The position numbers and the translations under genes are program-made. The notes below the pieces were generated by a model. That model did not search any database. It saw only the letters and a program-made list of their open reading frames with translations, and had not been told where the DNA came from. From NCBI RefSeq assembly GCF_000378465.1, contig NZ_KB899935.1, positions 1 through 64,000 of the forward strand: a stretch of DNA of 64,000 nucleotides, read 5' to 3'. The stretch comes from Elioraea tepidiphila DSM 17972 (lineage in GTDB: Bacteria; Pseudomonadota; Alphaproteobacteria; Acetobacterales; Acetobacteraceae). This document shows, one piece after another, positions 1 to 8,423 of this stretch. The first letter of the stretch is position 1, and the number at the start of each line of letters is the position of its first letter.

Positions 1-144
1 AAGCGTCCAGGCCGTACAGCCGATCTTGCCCGCGATCGACGTCTCAGCCGCCCATCGCGACGGATGCTCGTGCTCGTGATCCCGCACCATCCGCACCGCG
101 CGCTCGCGGACCTCAGGCGAGAACTTGTTCGTCGTCTTGCTCAT
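1..144 (-). CDS. IS3-family transposase OrfA, partial (runs off the left edge)
   Basis: The first 48 codons of a small helix-turn-helix transposase subunit are visible, starting at ATG 144 behind a GGAGG ribosome-binding site. The N-terminus begins [20 protein letters not shown] and continues with a [13 protein letters not shown] stretch, which is typical of OrfA of IS3-family elements (the HTH that binds the terminal repeats). In this family OrfA is usually joined to an OrfB DDE integrase by programmed frameshifting; OrfB would lie outside the window. The gene sits just inside a terminal repeat ending near 197. Whether the element is complete cannot be seen. Confidence 0.85.
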   Translation of the reverse strand, partial: MSKTTNKFSPEVRERAVRMVRDHEHEHPSRWAAETSIAGKIGCTAWTL

Positions 145-171
145 GCAGCCTCCACCCTCTCAGGAGTTGGA

Positions 172-197
172 GCCTCCGGCAAAACCGGAGCGGTTCA
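172..197. repeat. Terminal inverted repeat of the IS3-family element
   Basis: The minus strand from 197 reads TGAACCGCTCC followed by GGTTTTGCCGGAG. This is the terminal-repeat style of IS3-family elements and includes a short internal palindrome CTCCGG/CCGGAG. The partner repeat is not in the window, so its exact length cannot be set. Confidence 0.6.
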
Positions 198-313
198 CCG
201 GCGATCCGCCGATGACCACCCCCAGGACCTACACCACCGCCAGGGACAGGACCGTTGCCGGCAATCTCCGCACCGCCGGAGTGGTAGTTTGGGTACAGCA
301 ACAGAATCCGCAT
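198..313 (-). pseudogene. bchE: bchE 5' remnant (anaerobic Mg-protoporphyrin ester cyclase), truncated
   Basis: ATG 313 opens a frame reading MRILLLYPNYHSGGAEIAGN. This is the highly conserved N-terminus of BchE, the cobalamin- and radical-SAM-dependent oxygen-independent cyclase that forms ring E. In intact proteins the next residues are a conserved WPPAW motif. Here homology stops after about codon 20 (near position 254) and a glycine-rich, non-BchE reading follows to the IS end at 197. The gene is therefore broken by insertion or deletion, although the rest could lie beyond the element. An intact aerobic cyclase, acsF, is present at 9267-10394. The remnant lies on the same strand as, and downstream of, the crtB/orf160 run. 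Confidence 0.75.
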
Positions 314-407
314 GACGTTCGCTCCCCGACCGGATGCAGGAAAGAAGCTGTAACGGCCACGCGTCGATCAGGCGTTGCGGTGGATCAATCCTGCAGTGCC
401 GATCCGG

Positions 408-890
408 TCAGGCCCGCACCCCGCTGCGGCTCACCGTTGGAGCGCCGGTCGTCGGATCCTGAGTCACACTCTGTACCAATGGCGAAGGGAAGGAGCGGTA
501 GCGCGTCTTCAGCACGAGCCACGTGGACCAGGCACCGATCAGGAACAGGAACCCCGCCAGATCAACCAGTGAGAACCAGCGATCCGCCCCGGTCAGGACG
601 TAGGCGAGCACGAGCTTGAGCGCCATGATGGCAAGGGCGCCGATCATCAACGGCGGCACGACATCGCCCAGCACGGCCAGGGACGAATGCAGTGCAGCGC
701 GGGGGTCGGGGAGTCCGGCCGCTTCGAGCCGACGCGTTTCGGCGATGATGGCGTTGCGTCGTGTCACCGCTGTCCAGATCAGGGCGATACCGGCGGCGAA
801 CAGCACCAAGCCGATCACGTGTCGCAACGGGCGTCTCCATCCTGCGGATGATGTCTCGTCAACGGTCCCCTCCGGGCATCTCCCCTCCAC
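408..890 (-). CDS. Small membrane protein of unknown function at the end of the PGC superoperon
   Basis: The 160-residue frame has three hydrophobic segments (about residues 24-42, 68-97 and 108-126) and a polar C-terminal tail. It looks like a small integral membrane protein. I do not recognise a family; its length resembles TspO, which neighbours crtB in some phototrophs, but the three-segment pattern and lack of TspO motifs argue against that. The frame starts at GTG 890, only 2 nt after the crtB stop, so it is probably co-translated with crtB. An in-frame TTG further in is an alternative start. It is the last intact gene before the bchE remnant. Confidence 0.6.
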   Translation of the reverse strand: MEGRCPEGTVDETSSAGWRRPLRHVIGLVLFAAGIALIWTAVTRRNAIIAETRRLEAAGLPDPRAALHSSLAVLGDVVPPLMIGALAIMALKLVLAYVLTGADRWFSLVDLAGFLFLIGAWSTWLVLKTRYRSFPSPLVQSVTQDPTTGAPTVSRSGVRA

Positions 891-892
891 CC

Positions 893-1948
893 TCAGCGGA
901 CGACGCGCGCCATGGCGAGGCGCCCAGTGCGATCGCGTCGCTCCAACCGATCATAGAGGCCGACGAGCCAAGCGATCCGCGAATCGAGGTCATTCCGGGA
1001 ACGCCCATGCCGCGGAACGGCCAGCGCGGCCTCGACCAGGAATCGCGTGGCGGGGAGGGGCTCGTCGTCGAGCCGTGCCGTCGACCATGAGGCCGTGCGG
1101 GCAGCGCTTGCAGCAAGCAGCGCAAGCTTGCGTCGGGTCGGCACAACGGCACGACGGTCGACCGAGTTGCCGCCATGGCGCTCCACTTCCCGGCCGATCT
1201 CGGCGTAGATGAGGCGGGCGGCACCGATTCCGGCCCGGCAGGACGCCGGCAGACGTGCAATTCCGGCCTCGGCGCGCCGGTACAGCCGATCCGCTTCTGC
1301 GAGCAGAGCTGCGATCACCGTACCGAGCGCCGGCGTGAAGCGCGGCGCGGCAAGAAACGCGTCAGGATCGACGCCCACCGCCGCCAGCCAGTCGAGTGGC
1401 AGGTAGAGACGGCCCGCGCGGGCATCTTCGCCGACATCGCGCACGATGTTGGTCAGCTGCATGGCGACGCCGAGATCGCAGGCGCGCGCCAGCACGTGCG
1501 GATCGCGCGAACGCATCAGCAGCGCCATCATCACACCGACGGTCCCAGCGACCCGCGCGGCATAACCGTGCAGCGTGGCCAGGTCGGGGTAGCGGCGCAT
1601 CTCGGCGTCCCACAGGAATCCATCGAGCAGCGCCTCCGGCAGCGCGCGCGGGATCGCGTGGTGCGCGACCGCCTCGGCGAAGGCCCGGTCGGCGGCGATT
1701 GCGTGCGGTCTGCCGGCGTAGGCGCGATCCAGCCGATCATGCAGCCGGGCGAGCGCGGCGGCCGGATCGGCATCGAGATCGATCGCATCGTCGGCAAGCC
1801 GGCAGAACGCGTAAATCGCGCACGCGGGATCGCGCACGCGCGCGGGCAGCAACAGCGAGGCGGCGAAGAAGGTCCGTGAGCCGCCGCGCAGCAGCGCGCG
1901 GCAGGCGGCCATGTCGGCGGGGCTTGGTGCGTCAGACGGGAGCGACAT
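893..1948 (-). CDS. crtB: Phytoene synthase CrtB
   Basis: CrtB condenses two geranylgeranyl diphosphates to phytoene, the first committed step of carotenoid synthesis. The 351-residue protein carries both Asp-rich, Mg-diphosphate-binding motifs of squalene/phytoene synthases: RLADDAIDLDAD near residue 50 and NIVRDVGEDARAGRLYLP near residue 170. The length is normal for the family. ATG 1948 lies 17 nt inside the end of crtI, so the two genes are translationally coupled. The pair shares the PpsR-type operator found upstream of crtI. Later carotenoid genes (crtC, crtD, crtF) are not in this window. Confidence 0.95.
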   Translation of the reverse strand: MSLPSDAPSPADMAACRALLRGGSRTFFAASLLLPARVRDPACAIYAFCRLADDAIDLDADPAAALARLHDRLDRAYAGRPHAIAADRAFAEAVAHHAIPRALPEALLDGFLWDAEMRRYPDLATLHGYAARVAGTVGVMMALLMRSRDPHVLARACDLGVAMQLTNIVRDVGEDARAGRLYLPLDWLAAVGVDPDAFLAAPRFTPALGTVIAALLAEADRLYRRAEAGIARLPASCRAGIGAARLIYAEIGREVERHGGNSVDRRAVVPTRRKLALLAASAARTASWSTARLDDEPLPATRFLVEAALAVPRHGRSRNDLDSRIAWLVGLYDRLERRDRTGRLAMARVVR

Positions 1949-3461
1949 CGGGCACCACCGTGTCGAGCACCTTGGCCGAACAGAGCACGCCGGGCAGCCC
2001 CGCGCCCGGGTGCGTACCCGCGCCCACCAGATAGAGGCCGGCGATCTCCTCGCTCACATTGTGTGGGCGGAACCAGGCGCTCTGCATGAGCACCGGCTCC
2101 AACCCGAACCCGGCACCGCGCGGCGCGAGATAATCGGCCGCGAAGTCGCGCGGGGTGAGCACACGCGAGGTCACGACCTCGCGCTCCAACCCGGGCAGCA
2201 GCGTCGATGAAAGCCGGCGCGCGATCATCTGTCGGAACGGTTCCGCCTCCGCTGCCCAGTCGGTTCCGCTGTCGAGATTGGGCACCGGAGCGAGGGCATA
2301 GAACGCATCGCAGCCTGGCGGGGCGAGCGCCGGATCGGTCGCGGTCGGGCGGTGGAGGTAGATCGAGACATCGGTGGCGAGCCGCTTGCGCGTGAAGATG
2401 TCCGCGAGCAGGTCGCGATAGCGCGGTCCGAGCAGAATCGTATGGTGACCGACCTCGTCGTAGCGGCGGCGCGTGCCGAAATACCAGACGAACAGCCCCA
2501 TCGAGGTGCGCGTCCGCGCGAGCTTGCGGTCGGTCCAGCGGCGGCGGTCTCCGGCAGGAACGAGCCGGGCATAGGTGTGCATGGAATCCGCGTTCGAGAC
2601 GACGATCTCCGCGGCGATCGTTTCCCCATCGGCGAGGCGGACGCCGGTCGCGCGGCGATCGCGCACGGTGATGCCGGCAACCTCCGCGCCGCAACGGAGC
2701 GTCCCGCCCTGGCGCGCAATCAGCCCGGCGAGCCCGCGGACCAGCGCGCCCGTGCCGCCCATCGCGTAGTGCACGCCCCAGCGCCGCTCCAAGGCCGCGA
2801 TCAGGCAGTAGACGGCACTCGCTGCGAAGGGATTGCCGCCGATCAGCAGCGGGTGGAAGGAGAGCGCGATGCGAAGGCGCGGATCGCGCACGTGGCGGGC
2901 GACGGTGGCGTGCACGCTTTGCCAGGCGCGCAGCCGGATCAGGTCCGGGGCGACACGCAGCATGTCGGTGAACCGGCCGAACGGCACATGCCCGAGCTCT
3001 TCGAAGCCGATGCGGCAGGTCTCCGCCGAGAGCCGCATGTAGCGCTCGTAGCCGTCGAGGTCGGCCGGGCTCAGCCGCGCGACCTCGGCGCGCATCGCCG
3101 CCGCATCGCCGGAGCAGGCGAACACCGTGCCGTCATCGAAGCGGATCCGGTAGAACGGATCGCAGGGCACGAGTGTCACGTCGTCGGCGAGGCGCCGTCC
3201 GGCGAGCGCCCAGAGCTCCTCGAACAGGAACGGCGCCGTGACGATGGTCGGACCGGCGTCGAAGGTGAAGCCGTCCTGGCGGAACACGCGCGCCCGGCCG
3301 CCCGGCTGATCCAGCCGTTCCAGCACGGTGACGCGCCAGCCGCGCGCGCCAAGCCGCACCGCGGCAGCGAGCCCACCAAAGCCGCTGCCGATCACCACCA
3401 CGTGCGGCCGGGTGTCGGGTGCCCGCGATGGACGCGGCGGGGCGTCTGTCAATATCAACAT
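1932..3461 (-). CDS. crtI: Phytoene desaturase CrtI
   Basis: CrtI is an FAD-dependent desaturase that converts phytoene to neurosporene or lycopene. The 509-residue protein starts MLILTDAPPRP and shows the N-terminal dinucleotide-binding motif VVVIGSGFGGLAAAVRLGA followed by the family PGGRARVF stretch. The C-terminus contains the typical LYLVGAGTHPGAGLPGVL motif. ATG 3461 was chosen because the FAD motif follows directly; the open frame continues upstream, but into bchO. A 55-nt gap separates it from bchO and contains a TGT-N12-ACA palindrome, so crtI-crtB may have a PpsR-controlled promoter of their own inside the superoperon. Confidence 0.95.
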   Translation of the reverse strand: MLILTDAPPRPSRAPDTRPHVVVIGSGFGGLAAAVRLGARGWRVTVLERLDQPGGRARVFRQDGFTFDAGPTIVTAPFLFEELWALAGRRLADDVTLVPCDPFYRIRFDDGTVFACSGDAAAMRAEVARLSPADLDGYERYMRLSAETCRIGFEELGHVPFGRFTDMLRVAPDLIRLRAWQSVHATVARHVRDPRLRIALSFHPLLIGGNPFAASAVYCLIAALERRWGVHYAMGGTGALVRGLAGLIARQGGTLRCGAEVAGITVRDRRATGVRLADGETIAAEIVVSNADSMHTYARLVPAGDRRRWTDRKLARTRTSMGLFVWYFGTRRRYDEVGHHTILLGPRYRDLLADIFTRKRLATDVSIYLHRPTATDPALAPPGCDAFYALAPVPNLDSGTDWAAEAEPFRQMIARRLSSTLLPGLEREVVTSRVLTPRDFAADYLAPRGAGFGLEPVLMQSAWFRPHNVSEEIAGLYLVGAGTHPGAGLPGVLCSAKVLDTVVPDVAPV

Positions 3462-3471
3462 CAGCGTTGAG

Positions 3472-3489
3472 TGTAACGGTAGCTTGACA
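3472..3489. promoter_or_regulatory. PpsR/CrtJ-type operator upstream of crtI
   Basis: The sequence TGTAACGGTAGCTTGACA fits the PpsR/CrtJ consensus TGT-N12-ACA exactly. It lies in the only gap of more than a few bases in the 20-gene minus-strand run, 11 bp upstream of the crtI ATG. PpsR is encoded at 23933. No convincing -10/-35 pair is visible beside it, so the promoter position is uncertain. Confidence 0.6.
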
Positions 3490-3516
3490 TGCTGTGCCAG
3501 TGAATCCGCAGCGTGG

Positions 3517-4404
3517 TCAACGGTCGACCGGCGCCAGGGCCGTCTCCTCGATGAGCGCCGCCACCAGATCCGGACGCTCCTCGTGGGCGAGATGACCGAG
3601 CTCAGGCAAGCGAACAATCCGCGCCGACGGCACCAGCGTGCGCACGCGCTCGGCATCCGTCGGCGGGACGGTGCGGTCGTTGGTGCCCACCATCAGCACG
3701 AGCGGCACGGCGAGCCTGGGCAGGTCGCGCGCGAGGCCCGCGAGGTCCCACGCCGCCATCATGTTCAAGGCGGCGGCGACGTGCCCAGGGCGGCGCAGCA
3801 GCCGCGTGTAGAAGTCGACATTCGCAGGCGGGAGTGTCGAGCCGGTTCCGGCCAGGAGCCGTTCCACCGTCGCGCGGTCAGCCGCCTGCCAGGACAGGAA
3901 CCACGGCACGACCGGCAGACTCACCATGAAGCGCGCGAGACCCGAGAACCACGGCAGGTCGCCCGGGCCGTTGCGGATCGGCACCAGCGCGCCGTTCAGC
4001 GCGATGATCGTGCGGGGTGACAGGATGCCGTCCAGCGTCATGCGCGCCAGCACCGCGGCGCCGGCGGAGTGTCCGACCGCGACGTCCGGCGTCTGGCCAA
4101 GCGCGGCGAGCAGCGCGGCGACACGCCGCGCCATGCCCGGCAGGGTGAACCCCTCCTCGGCCGGCGCCTCGGTGAAGCCGTGACCCGGCAGATCCGGCGC
4201 GATGACGGTGAAATGGCGCGCGAGCAGCGGCAGCAGGCCGGCCCAGGAATGCGTCGCCGCCCCGGTGCCGTGCAGCAGCAGGATCGCCGGGCCTTCGCCC
4301 ATCACCTGGACATGCCAGACGATCCCGCCGGCGGGCACGAATTGGCTCGCGCTCCGGTTCGGCCAGTCCCGTCCGTCATGCGCCCAGTCCGGGTAGCGCG
4401 TCAT
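3517..4404 (-). CDS. bchO: BchO, Mg-chelatase-associated alpha/beta hydrolase
   Basis: This 295-residue alpha/beta hydrolase has the oxyanion-hole motif LLLHGTGAATHSW (about residues 45-57), the nucleophile elbow VGHSAGA (about 110) and a late catalytic His in LGHLAHEERP. It belongs to the BchO family, found next to bchD/bchI in photosynthesis clusters; the exact role in Mg-protoporphyrin formation is unknown. ATG 4404 overlaps the bchD stop as ATGA. The stop at 3517 is followed by the short gap with the crtI operator. Confidence 0.9.
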   Translation of the reverse strand: MTRYPDWAHDGRDWPNRSASQFVPAGGIVWHVQVMGEGPAILLLHGTGAATHSWAGLLPLLARHFTVIAPDLPGHGFTEAPAEEGFTLPGMARRVAALLAALGQTPDVAVGHSAGAAVLARMTLDGILSPRTIIALNGALVPIRNGPGDLPWFSGLARFMVSLPVVPWFLSWQAADRATVERLLAGTGSTLPPANVDFYTRLLRRPGHVAAALNMMAAWDLAGLARDLPRLAVPLVLMVGTNDRTVPPTDAERVRTLVPSARIVRLPELGHLAHEERPDLVAALIEETALAPVDR

Positions 4405-6140
4405 CGTGATGCCTCGATATCCGCGCGTACTGCATGGCTCAACGCGGTCGCGTCGGCGTAGGGCAGGGCGAGGTAACGCGCCCCCATCTCGCGCGCGATC
4501 CGTTCCGCTGTCGGTTGCGGTCGTGGTGCGGTGTCGATCAGCAGGCAGGCCCGGCCGGACGCGCGCAGCCGACGCGCCGCGTCCAGCGCGTCCTGCTCCG
4601 CCTGCGGACGTCCAGGCGTGCCGTCGCGGGCCACGTTGGCACGGCCATCGGTGAGCAGCACGGTGATCGGTGTCCGACCCTTGCGGGCGACGCTGTCGGC
4701 GACCCCCTCGATCATGTCGAGTGCTGCGGCGAGCGGCGTGCCGCCGCCGCCAGGCAGCCCGGCGAGGCAGCGCCGCGCGCGCGCGAGCGAGCCGGTCGGT
4801 GGCAGCACGAGCTCGGCCGTGCGGCCGCGAAAGGCGATCAGCGCCACCGTGTCGCGGCGCACATAGCAGTCGGCGAGCAGGAGCTCGACCGCACCCTTGG
4901 CCTCGGCGAGCCGGGCCAGCGCCGCTGAGCCGGAGGCATCGACCGCGAAGATGGTCGTCGTCAGCGATGGCGCCTTCAAACGCACCAGCCGGATATCGTC
5001 GCGGCGCACGATCACGCGGCGCGCGGCATTTGCTGCTTCGAGCCGGCGCAGCGACTGCCACGGGGCCGCCGCGCGTAAGGTCTCGACCAGGGCCAGACGC
5101 TGGCCGCTGCGCAGCGTGCCGAGACGCGTGCCGGCCGGACGGCCACGCCGTACCGTACGTCGCTGCGCGCCGGCCTTCCCATCGGCACGCGGGCCGCTGC
5201 GCGGCGCCTCGCCTAGCCGAAGGGCGGCGAGCAAGGCCGAGGGGATCGCCGCCCTTGCGGCCGCCACGACCACATCCTCCAACGGCACCGCATCCTCCCT
5301 CGCGCGCTGCTCGTCAGGCGGTGGTGACGGGTCAGGCGCGGTCGGCGCATGGGCTGGCGGCTCGTCGGGCAGCGGCAGTCGCGTCGCACGGGGTGCGAGC
5401 ACGAGCCGCGCCGCCAGCGCCACATCCGCCTCATCGACCCGATCGCGCCCCGCCAAAGCGGCCGCGGCGCGCGCGACACGAACCGCCTGCAGCGGCGCCC
5501 GCAGGGATGCGATGCCGAGCGCGGCAGCTGCGCTACAGAGCGCATGCAGCACCTGCGAATCGGCCGTGACGGACGCGAGATGCGCGCGCGCCTCGTCGAT
5601 CGCCGTACCAGGATCGGGCGACGGCAGGGTGCCGGCCTCGAGCGTGAGATGGATCGCGAGCCGCTCGGCGAGCGCGGGCGGTGCGCGTTCGTCCTCGGCA
5701 AGACCCTCGTCGAGCGCGATCACGCCGAAGCGTGACGGCAGGCGCAGATCGATCCCGTCGCGCTGCATCGCGACTTCGCCGGCGTCCATCGCCGCGGCGA
5801 TCCGCGCCGCCGTGCCGGGCGGCAGCCGATCGGCCATCGCGAGCAGCAGAGCGCCGCCGTCGCTCGCCGCGAGAATGCCACGCTCCGCGATCGGCCGGCC
5901 GGCGGCAAGGGTCGCGGCCAGATCGAGACCGCCGAGCAGACGGTCGTCAGGCACGGCCGGGGGCACGCGACGGAGCGGGGTGTGCGCGGGCCAGAGCGCG
6001 CGCAGCGCGGCGAGCCATCGATCGCGCGCGGGACAAGGCCCCGCCCGCAGCAGCACGCCCGTGCCGACCGGATCGACCGCGAAGATCGCAGCTGCGGCCT
6101 GCGCATCCGACATCGGCGAGGGGATCACCCCGCCCGACAT
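4401..6140 (-). CDS. bchD: Magnesium chelatase subunit D
   Basis: BchD forms with BchI the AAA+ motor that drives Mg insertion into protoporphyrin IX by BchH. The roughly 579-residue protein has a degenerate AAA-like N-terminal half, an acidic/proline-rich linker near residues 265-285, and a C-terminal von Willebrand A domain with the MIDAS-like motif FAVDASGSAAL near residue 400 and TDGRANVARDG later. ATG 6140 is used here; an in-frame TTG at 6146 would overlap the bchI stop and is also possible. The stop overlaps the bchO ATG. Confidence 0.93.
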   Translation of the reverse strand: MSGGVIPSPMSDAQAAAAIFAVDPVGTGVLLRAGPCPARDRWLAALRALWPAHTPLRRVPPAVPDDRLLGGLDLAATLAAGRPIAERGILAASDGGALLLAMADRLPPGTAARIAAAMDAGEVAMQRDGIDLRLPSRFGVIALDEGLAEDERAPPALAERLAIHLTLEAGTLPSPDPGTAIDEARAHLASVTADSQVLHALCSAAAALGIASLRAPLQAVRVARAAAALAGRDRVDEADVALAARLVLAPRATRLPLPDEPPAHAPTAPDPSPPPDEQRAREDAVPLEDVVVAAARAAIPSALLAALRLGEAPRSGPRADGKAGAQRRTVRRGRPAGTRLGTLRSGQRLALVETLRAAAPWQSLRRLEAANAARRVIVRRDDIRLVRLKAPSLTTTIFAVDASGSAALARLAEAKGAVELLLADCYVRRDTVALIAFRGRTAELVLPPTGSLARARRCLAGLPGGGGTPLAAALDMIEGVADSVARKGRTPITVLLTDGRANVARDGTPGRPQAEQDALDAARRLRASGRACLLIDTAPRPQPTAERIAREMGARYLALPYADATALSHAVRADIEASR

Positions 6141-6142
6141 CG

Positions 6143-7204
6143 TCAAGGTCCGAACAGTTCGCCGAGCGCGCGCTCGATCCGCGTGGTCGAGGCGGTCTCA
6201 TCCAGCGGGTTGCGGCGCAGGCGATGCCGCAACGCCGAGGCCGCCACTGCGCGGACATGCACCACGGCCAGCTCGGTCTCGCCCGCGAGGGCGGCGAGCG
6301 CGCGCGCAGCACGCACCAGCGTCAGCTCTCCACGCAGCCCGTCGGTGCCGAGCGCCATGCAGAGCCGGGCGGCGTTCTCGAGTACGCTGTCGCCAACCGC
6401 GACATCGGCAAGACGCGCGCGCGCCGCGACGATCTGCCGGCGCAGCTTGGCCTCGGCCTTGCTCCAGGATGCAACGAAGCCCTGCGTGTCGCGCTCATAG
6501 GCGTCGCGGCGCTTCACCACCTCGATGCGCGTCGGCAGATCGTCCGGCGTGCGCACCTCGACCGAGAGGCCGAAGCGATCGAGCAGCTGCGGGCGGAGTT
6601 CGCCCTCCTCCGGGTTGCCGCTGCCCACCAGCACGAACCTCGCCGGGTGGCGGATGCTGATACCCTCCCGCTCGACCACGTTCTCGCCCGAGGCCGCGAC
6701 ATCGAGCAGCAGATCGACCAGGTGATCCTCCAGCAGGTTCACCTCGTCGATGTAGAGGAAGCCGCGATGGGCGCGTGCGAGCAGCCCGGGCTCGAACGCC
6801 TTCACCCCCTCGCCGAGCGCGCGCTCGATATCGAGGGCGCCGACCACCCGATCCTCGGTCGCGCCCAGCGGGAGATCCACAACCGGGACCGGCACGGTCT
6901 CGGTTCGGAATGACGCGGCCCCGGCGCACGTGGGGCAAAGCCCTGCGGGTGCGGTCGGATCACAGCCATACGCGCAGCCCTGCACCACCTTCATCGGCGG
7001 CAGCAGCGCGGCAAGCGCCCGCACCGCAGTGGACTTGCCCGTGCCCCGATCGCCGAACACCAGCACCCCACCGATCGTGGGATCGACCGCGGCGATCAAC
7101 AGCGCACGCTTCATCTCCTCCTGCCCGACGATCGCGGTGAAGGGGAACGGCGCGCGGCGCGCGGCGCTCACGACGGTTGCGGTGCGGGCGGCGTCGTAGG
7201 GCAA
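6143..7204 (-). CDS. bchI: Magnesium chelatase ATPase subunit I
   Basis: BchI is the AAA+ ATPase of Mg-chelatase. The protein shows the family start FPFTAIVGQEEMKRALL, a Walker A motif in GDRGTGKSTAVRAL (about residue 50), the Walker B region GFLYIDEVNLLEDHLVDLLL, and the sensor motif VGSGNPEEGELRPQLLDRFG. The frame opens with TTG 7204, 7 nt after the hemA stop; GTG 7171, just before the conserved FPF motif, is the other plausible start and would give about 342 residues, closer to usual BchI length. It is followed by bchD with a small overlap. Confidence 0.93.
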   Translation of the reverse strand: MPYDAARTATVVSAARRAPFPFTAIVGQEEMKRALLIAAVDPTIGGVLVFGDRGTGKSTAVRALAALLPPMKVVQGCAYGCDPTAPAGLCPTCAGAASFRTETVPVPVVDLPLGATEDRVVGALDIERALGEGVKAFEPGLLARAHRGFLYIDEVNLLEDHLVDLLLDVAASGENVVEREGISIRHPARFVLVGSGNPEEGELRPQLLDRFGLSVEVRTPDDLPTRIEVVKRRDAYERDTQGFVASWSKAEAKLRRQIVAARARLADVAVGDSVLENAARLCMALGTDGLRGELTLVRAARALAALAGETELAVVHVRAVAASALRHRLRRNPLDETASTTRIERALGELFGP

Positions 7205-7211
7205 GGAGGGC

Positions 7212-8423
7212 TCAGGCCGCGCGCTTCAGGTGCAGGTCCGACCAGATCGCGGCGAGCGCATCGACCAGATGATCCATGTCCTCCGAGCTGTGCAGAGGCG
7301 AGGGCGTCACGCGCAGCCGTTCCGTGCCGCGCGGCACGGTCGGGTAGTTGATCGGCTGCACGTAGATCGCGTAGCGGTCGAGCAGGATGTCGCTGATCCG
7401 CTTGCACTGCACGGGGTCGCCCACCATCACGGGAACGATGTGGCTCGGGTTCGCCATGTGCGGCACGCCGATCGCATCGAGACGGCGCCGGAGTTCGGCC
7501 ACGTTCGCGTGCATGCGCGCGCGCTCCTCAGCGGAGCGCTTGAGATGGCGGATCGCGGCGCGCGCGCCGGCGGCGACCGCGGGCGGGATCGCGGTGGTGA
7601 AGATGAAGCCCGAGGCGAAGCTGCGCACGAAGTCGATGAGGTTCGCCGAGGCCGCGATGTAGCCGCCGACCACACCGAAGGCCTTGCCGAGCGTGCCCTC
7701 GATCACGGTCAGACGGTGCGCCACGCCGTCGCGCTCCGAAATGCCGCCGCCGCGCGGGCCGTAGAGCCCGACCGCGTGCACCTCGTCGAGATAGGTCATC
7801 GCGCCGTGCGCCTCGGCCACATCGCAGAGTTCGGCGATCGGCGCGATGTCGCCGTCCATCGAGTAGACGCTCTCGAAGGCGACCAGCTTCGGCCGCTCTG
7901 GATCGAGCGCCGCGAGATGCCGGTTCAGATCCTCGGGATCATTGTGCTTGAACACGATCCGCTCGGCCTTGGAGTGGCGGATGCCCTCGATCATCGAAGC
8001 GTGGTTCAGCGCATCCGACAGCACGACGCAGCCGGGCAGCCGCGCGGCGAGCGTCGAGAGTGTCGCCCAGTTCGACATGTAGCCGGAGTTGAACAGCAGC
8101 GCGGCCTCCTTGCCGTGCAGATCGGCAAGTTCCTGTTCAAGCTTGACGTGATAGTGGTTCGTGCCGGCGATGTTGCGGGTGCCGCCCGCGCCCGCGCCGC
8201 AGCGGTCGATCGCCTCGTGCATCGCGGCGAGCACCGCCGGGTGCTGGCCCATGCCGAGATAGTCGTTGGAGCACCACACGGTGACCTCGGCCGTGCCCTT
8301 GGCGCGGTGATGCGTCGCCCGCGGGAACTTGCCCGCCTGGCGCTCGAGATCGGCGAAGTGGCGATAGCGCCCCTCCCGGCGGAGGCCATCGAGGGCGGAG
8401 CGGAAGAAGGCTTCGTAGTTCAT
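7212..8423 (-). CDS. hemA: 5-aminolevulinate synthase
   Basis: HemA condenses glycine with succinyl-CoA to 5-aminolevulinate, the first tetrapyrrole precursor in alphaproteobacteria (C4 pathway). The 403-residue protein starts [20 protein letters not shown] and contains the fold-type I PLP features: [18 protein letters not shown] around residue 215 and [11 protein letters not shown] with the Schiff-base lysine at about residue 247. ATG 8423 has a GGAGG site and overlaps the puhE stop as ATGA. Its position between puhE and bchI ties precursor supply to the pigment operon. A second hemA elsewhere in the genome is possible. Confidence 0.95.
   Translation of the reverse strand: MNYEAFFRSALDGLRREGRYRHFADLERQAGKFPRATHHRAKGTAEVTVWCSNDYLGMGQHPAVLAAMHEAIDRCGAGAGGTRNIAGTNHYHVKLEQELADLHGKEAALLFNSGYMSNWATLSTLAARLPGCVVLSDALNHASMIEGIRHSKAERIVFKHNDPEDLNRHLAALDPERPKLVAFESVYSMDGDIAPIAELCDVAEAHGAMTYLDEVHAVGLYGPRGGGISERDGVAHRLTVIEGTLGKAFGVVGGYIAASANLIDFVRSFASGFIFTTAIPPAVAAGARAAIRHLKRSAEERARMHANVAELRRRLDAIGVPHMANPSHIVPVMVGDPVQCKRISDILLDRYAIYVQPINYPTVPRGTERLRVTPSPLHSSEDMDHLVDALAAIWSDLHLKRAA

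Larger units (their letters stand above)
1..197 (-). mobile_element. Left end of an IS3-family insertion sequence
   Basis: The orfA start is preceded by a sequence that, read on the minus strand, begins TGAACCGCTCCGG at 197. This matches the usual TGAACCG-type ends of IS3-family elements of the IS407/IS1400 kind. The boundary near 197 is inferred from that motif. The second end, and therefore any target duplication, is outside the window. The element abuts a truncated bchE 5' end, so insertion or a later rearrangement is the likely cause of the gene's loss. Confidence 0.75.

Noticed and set aside
408-890. TspO (sensory membrane protein) call for the gene after crtB
   Set aside because: Similar length and position, but only three hydrophobic segments and no recognisable TspO motifs.
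3462-3656. N-terminal extension of crtI
   Set aside because: It overlaps bchO and precedes the FAD motif by far more than in the family; ATG 3461 is adequate.
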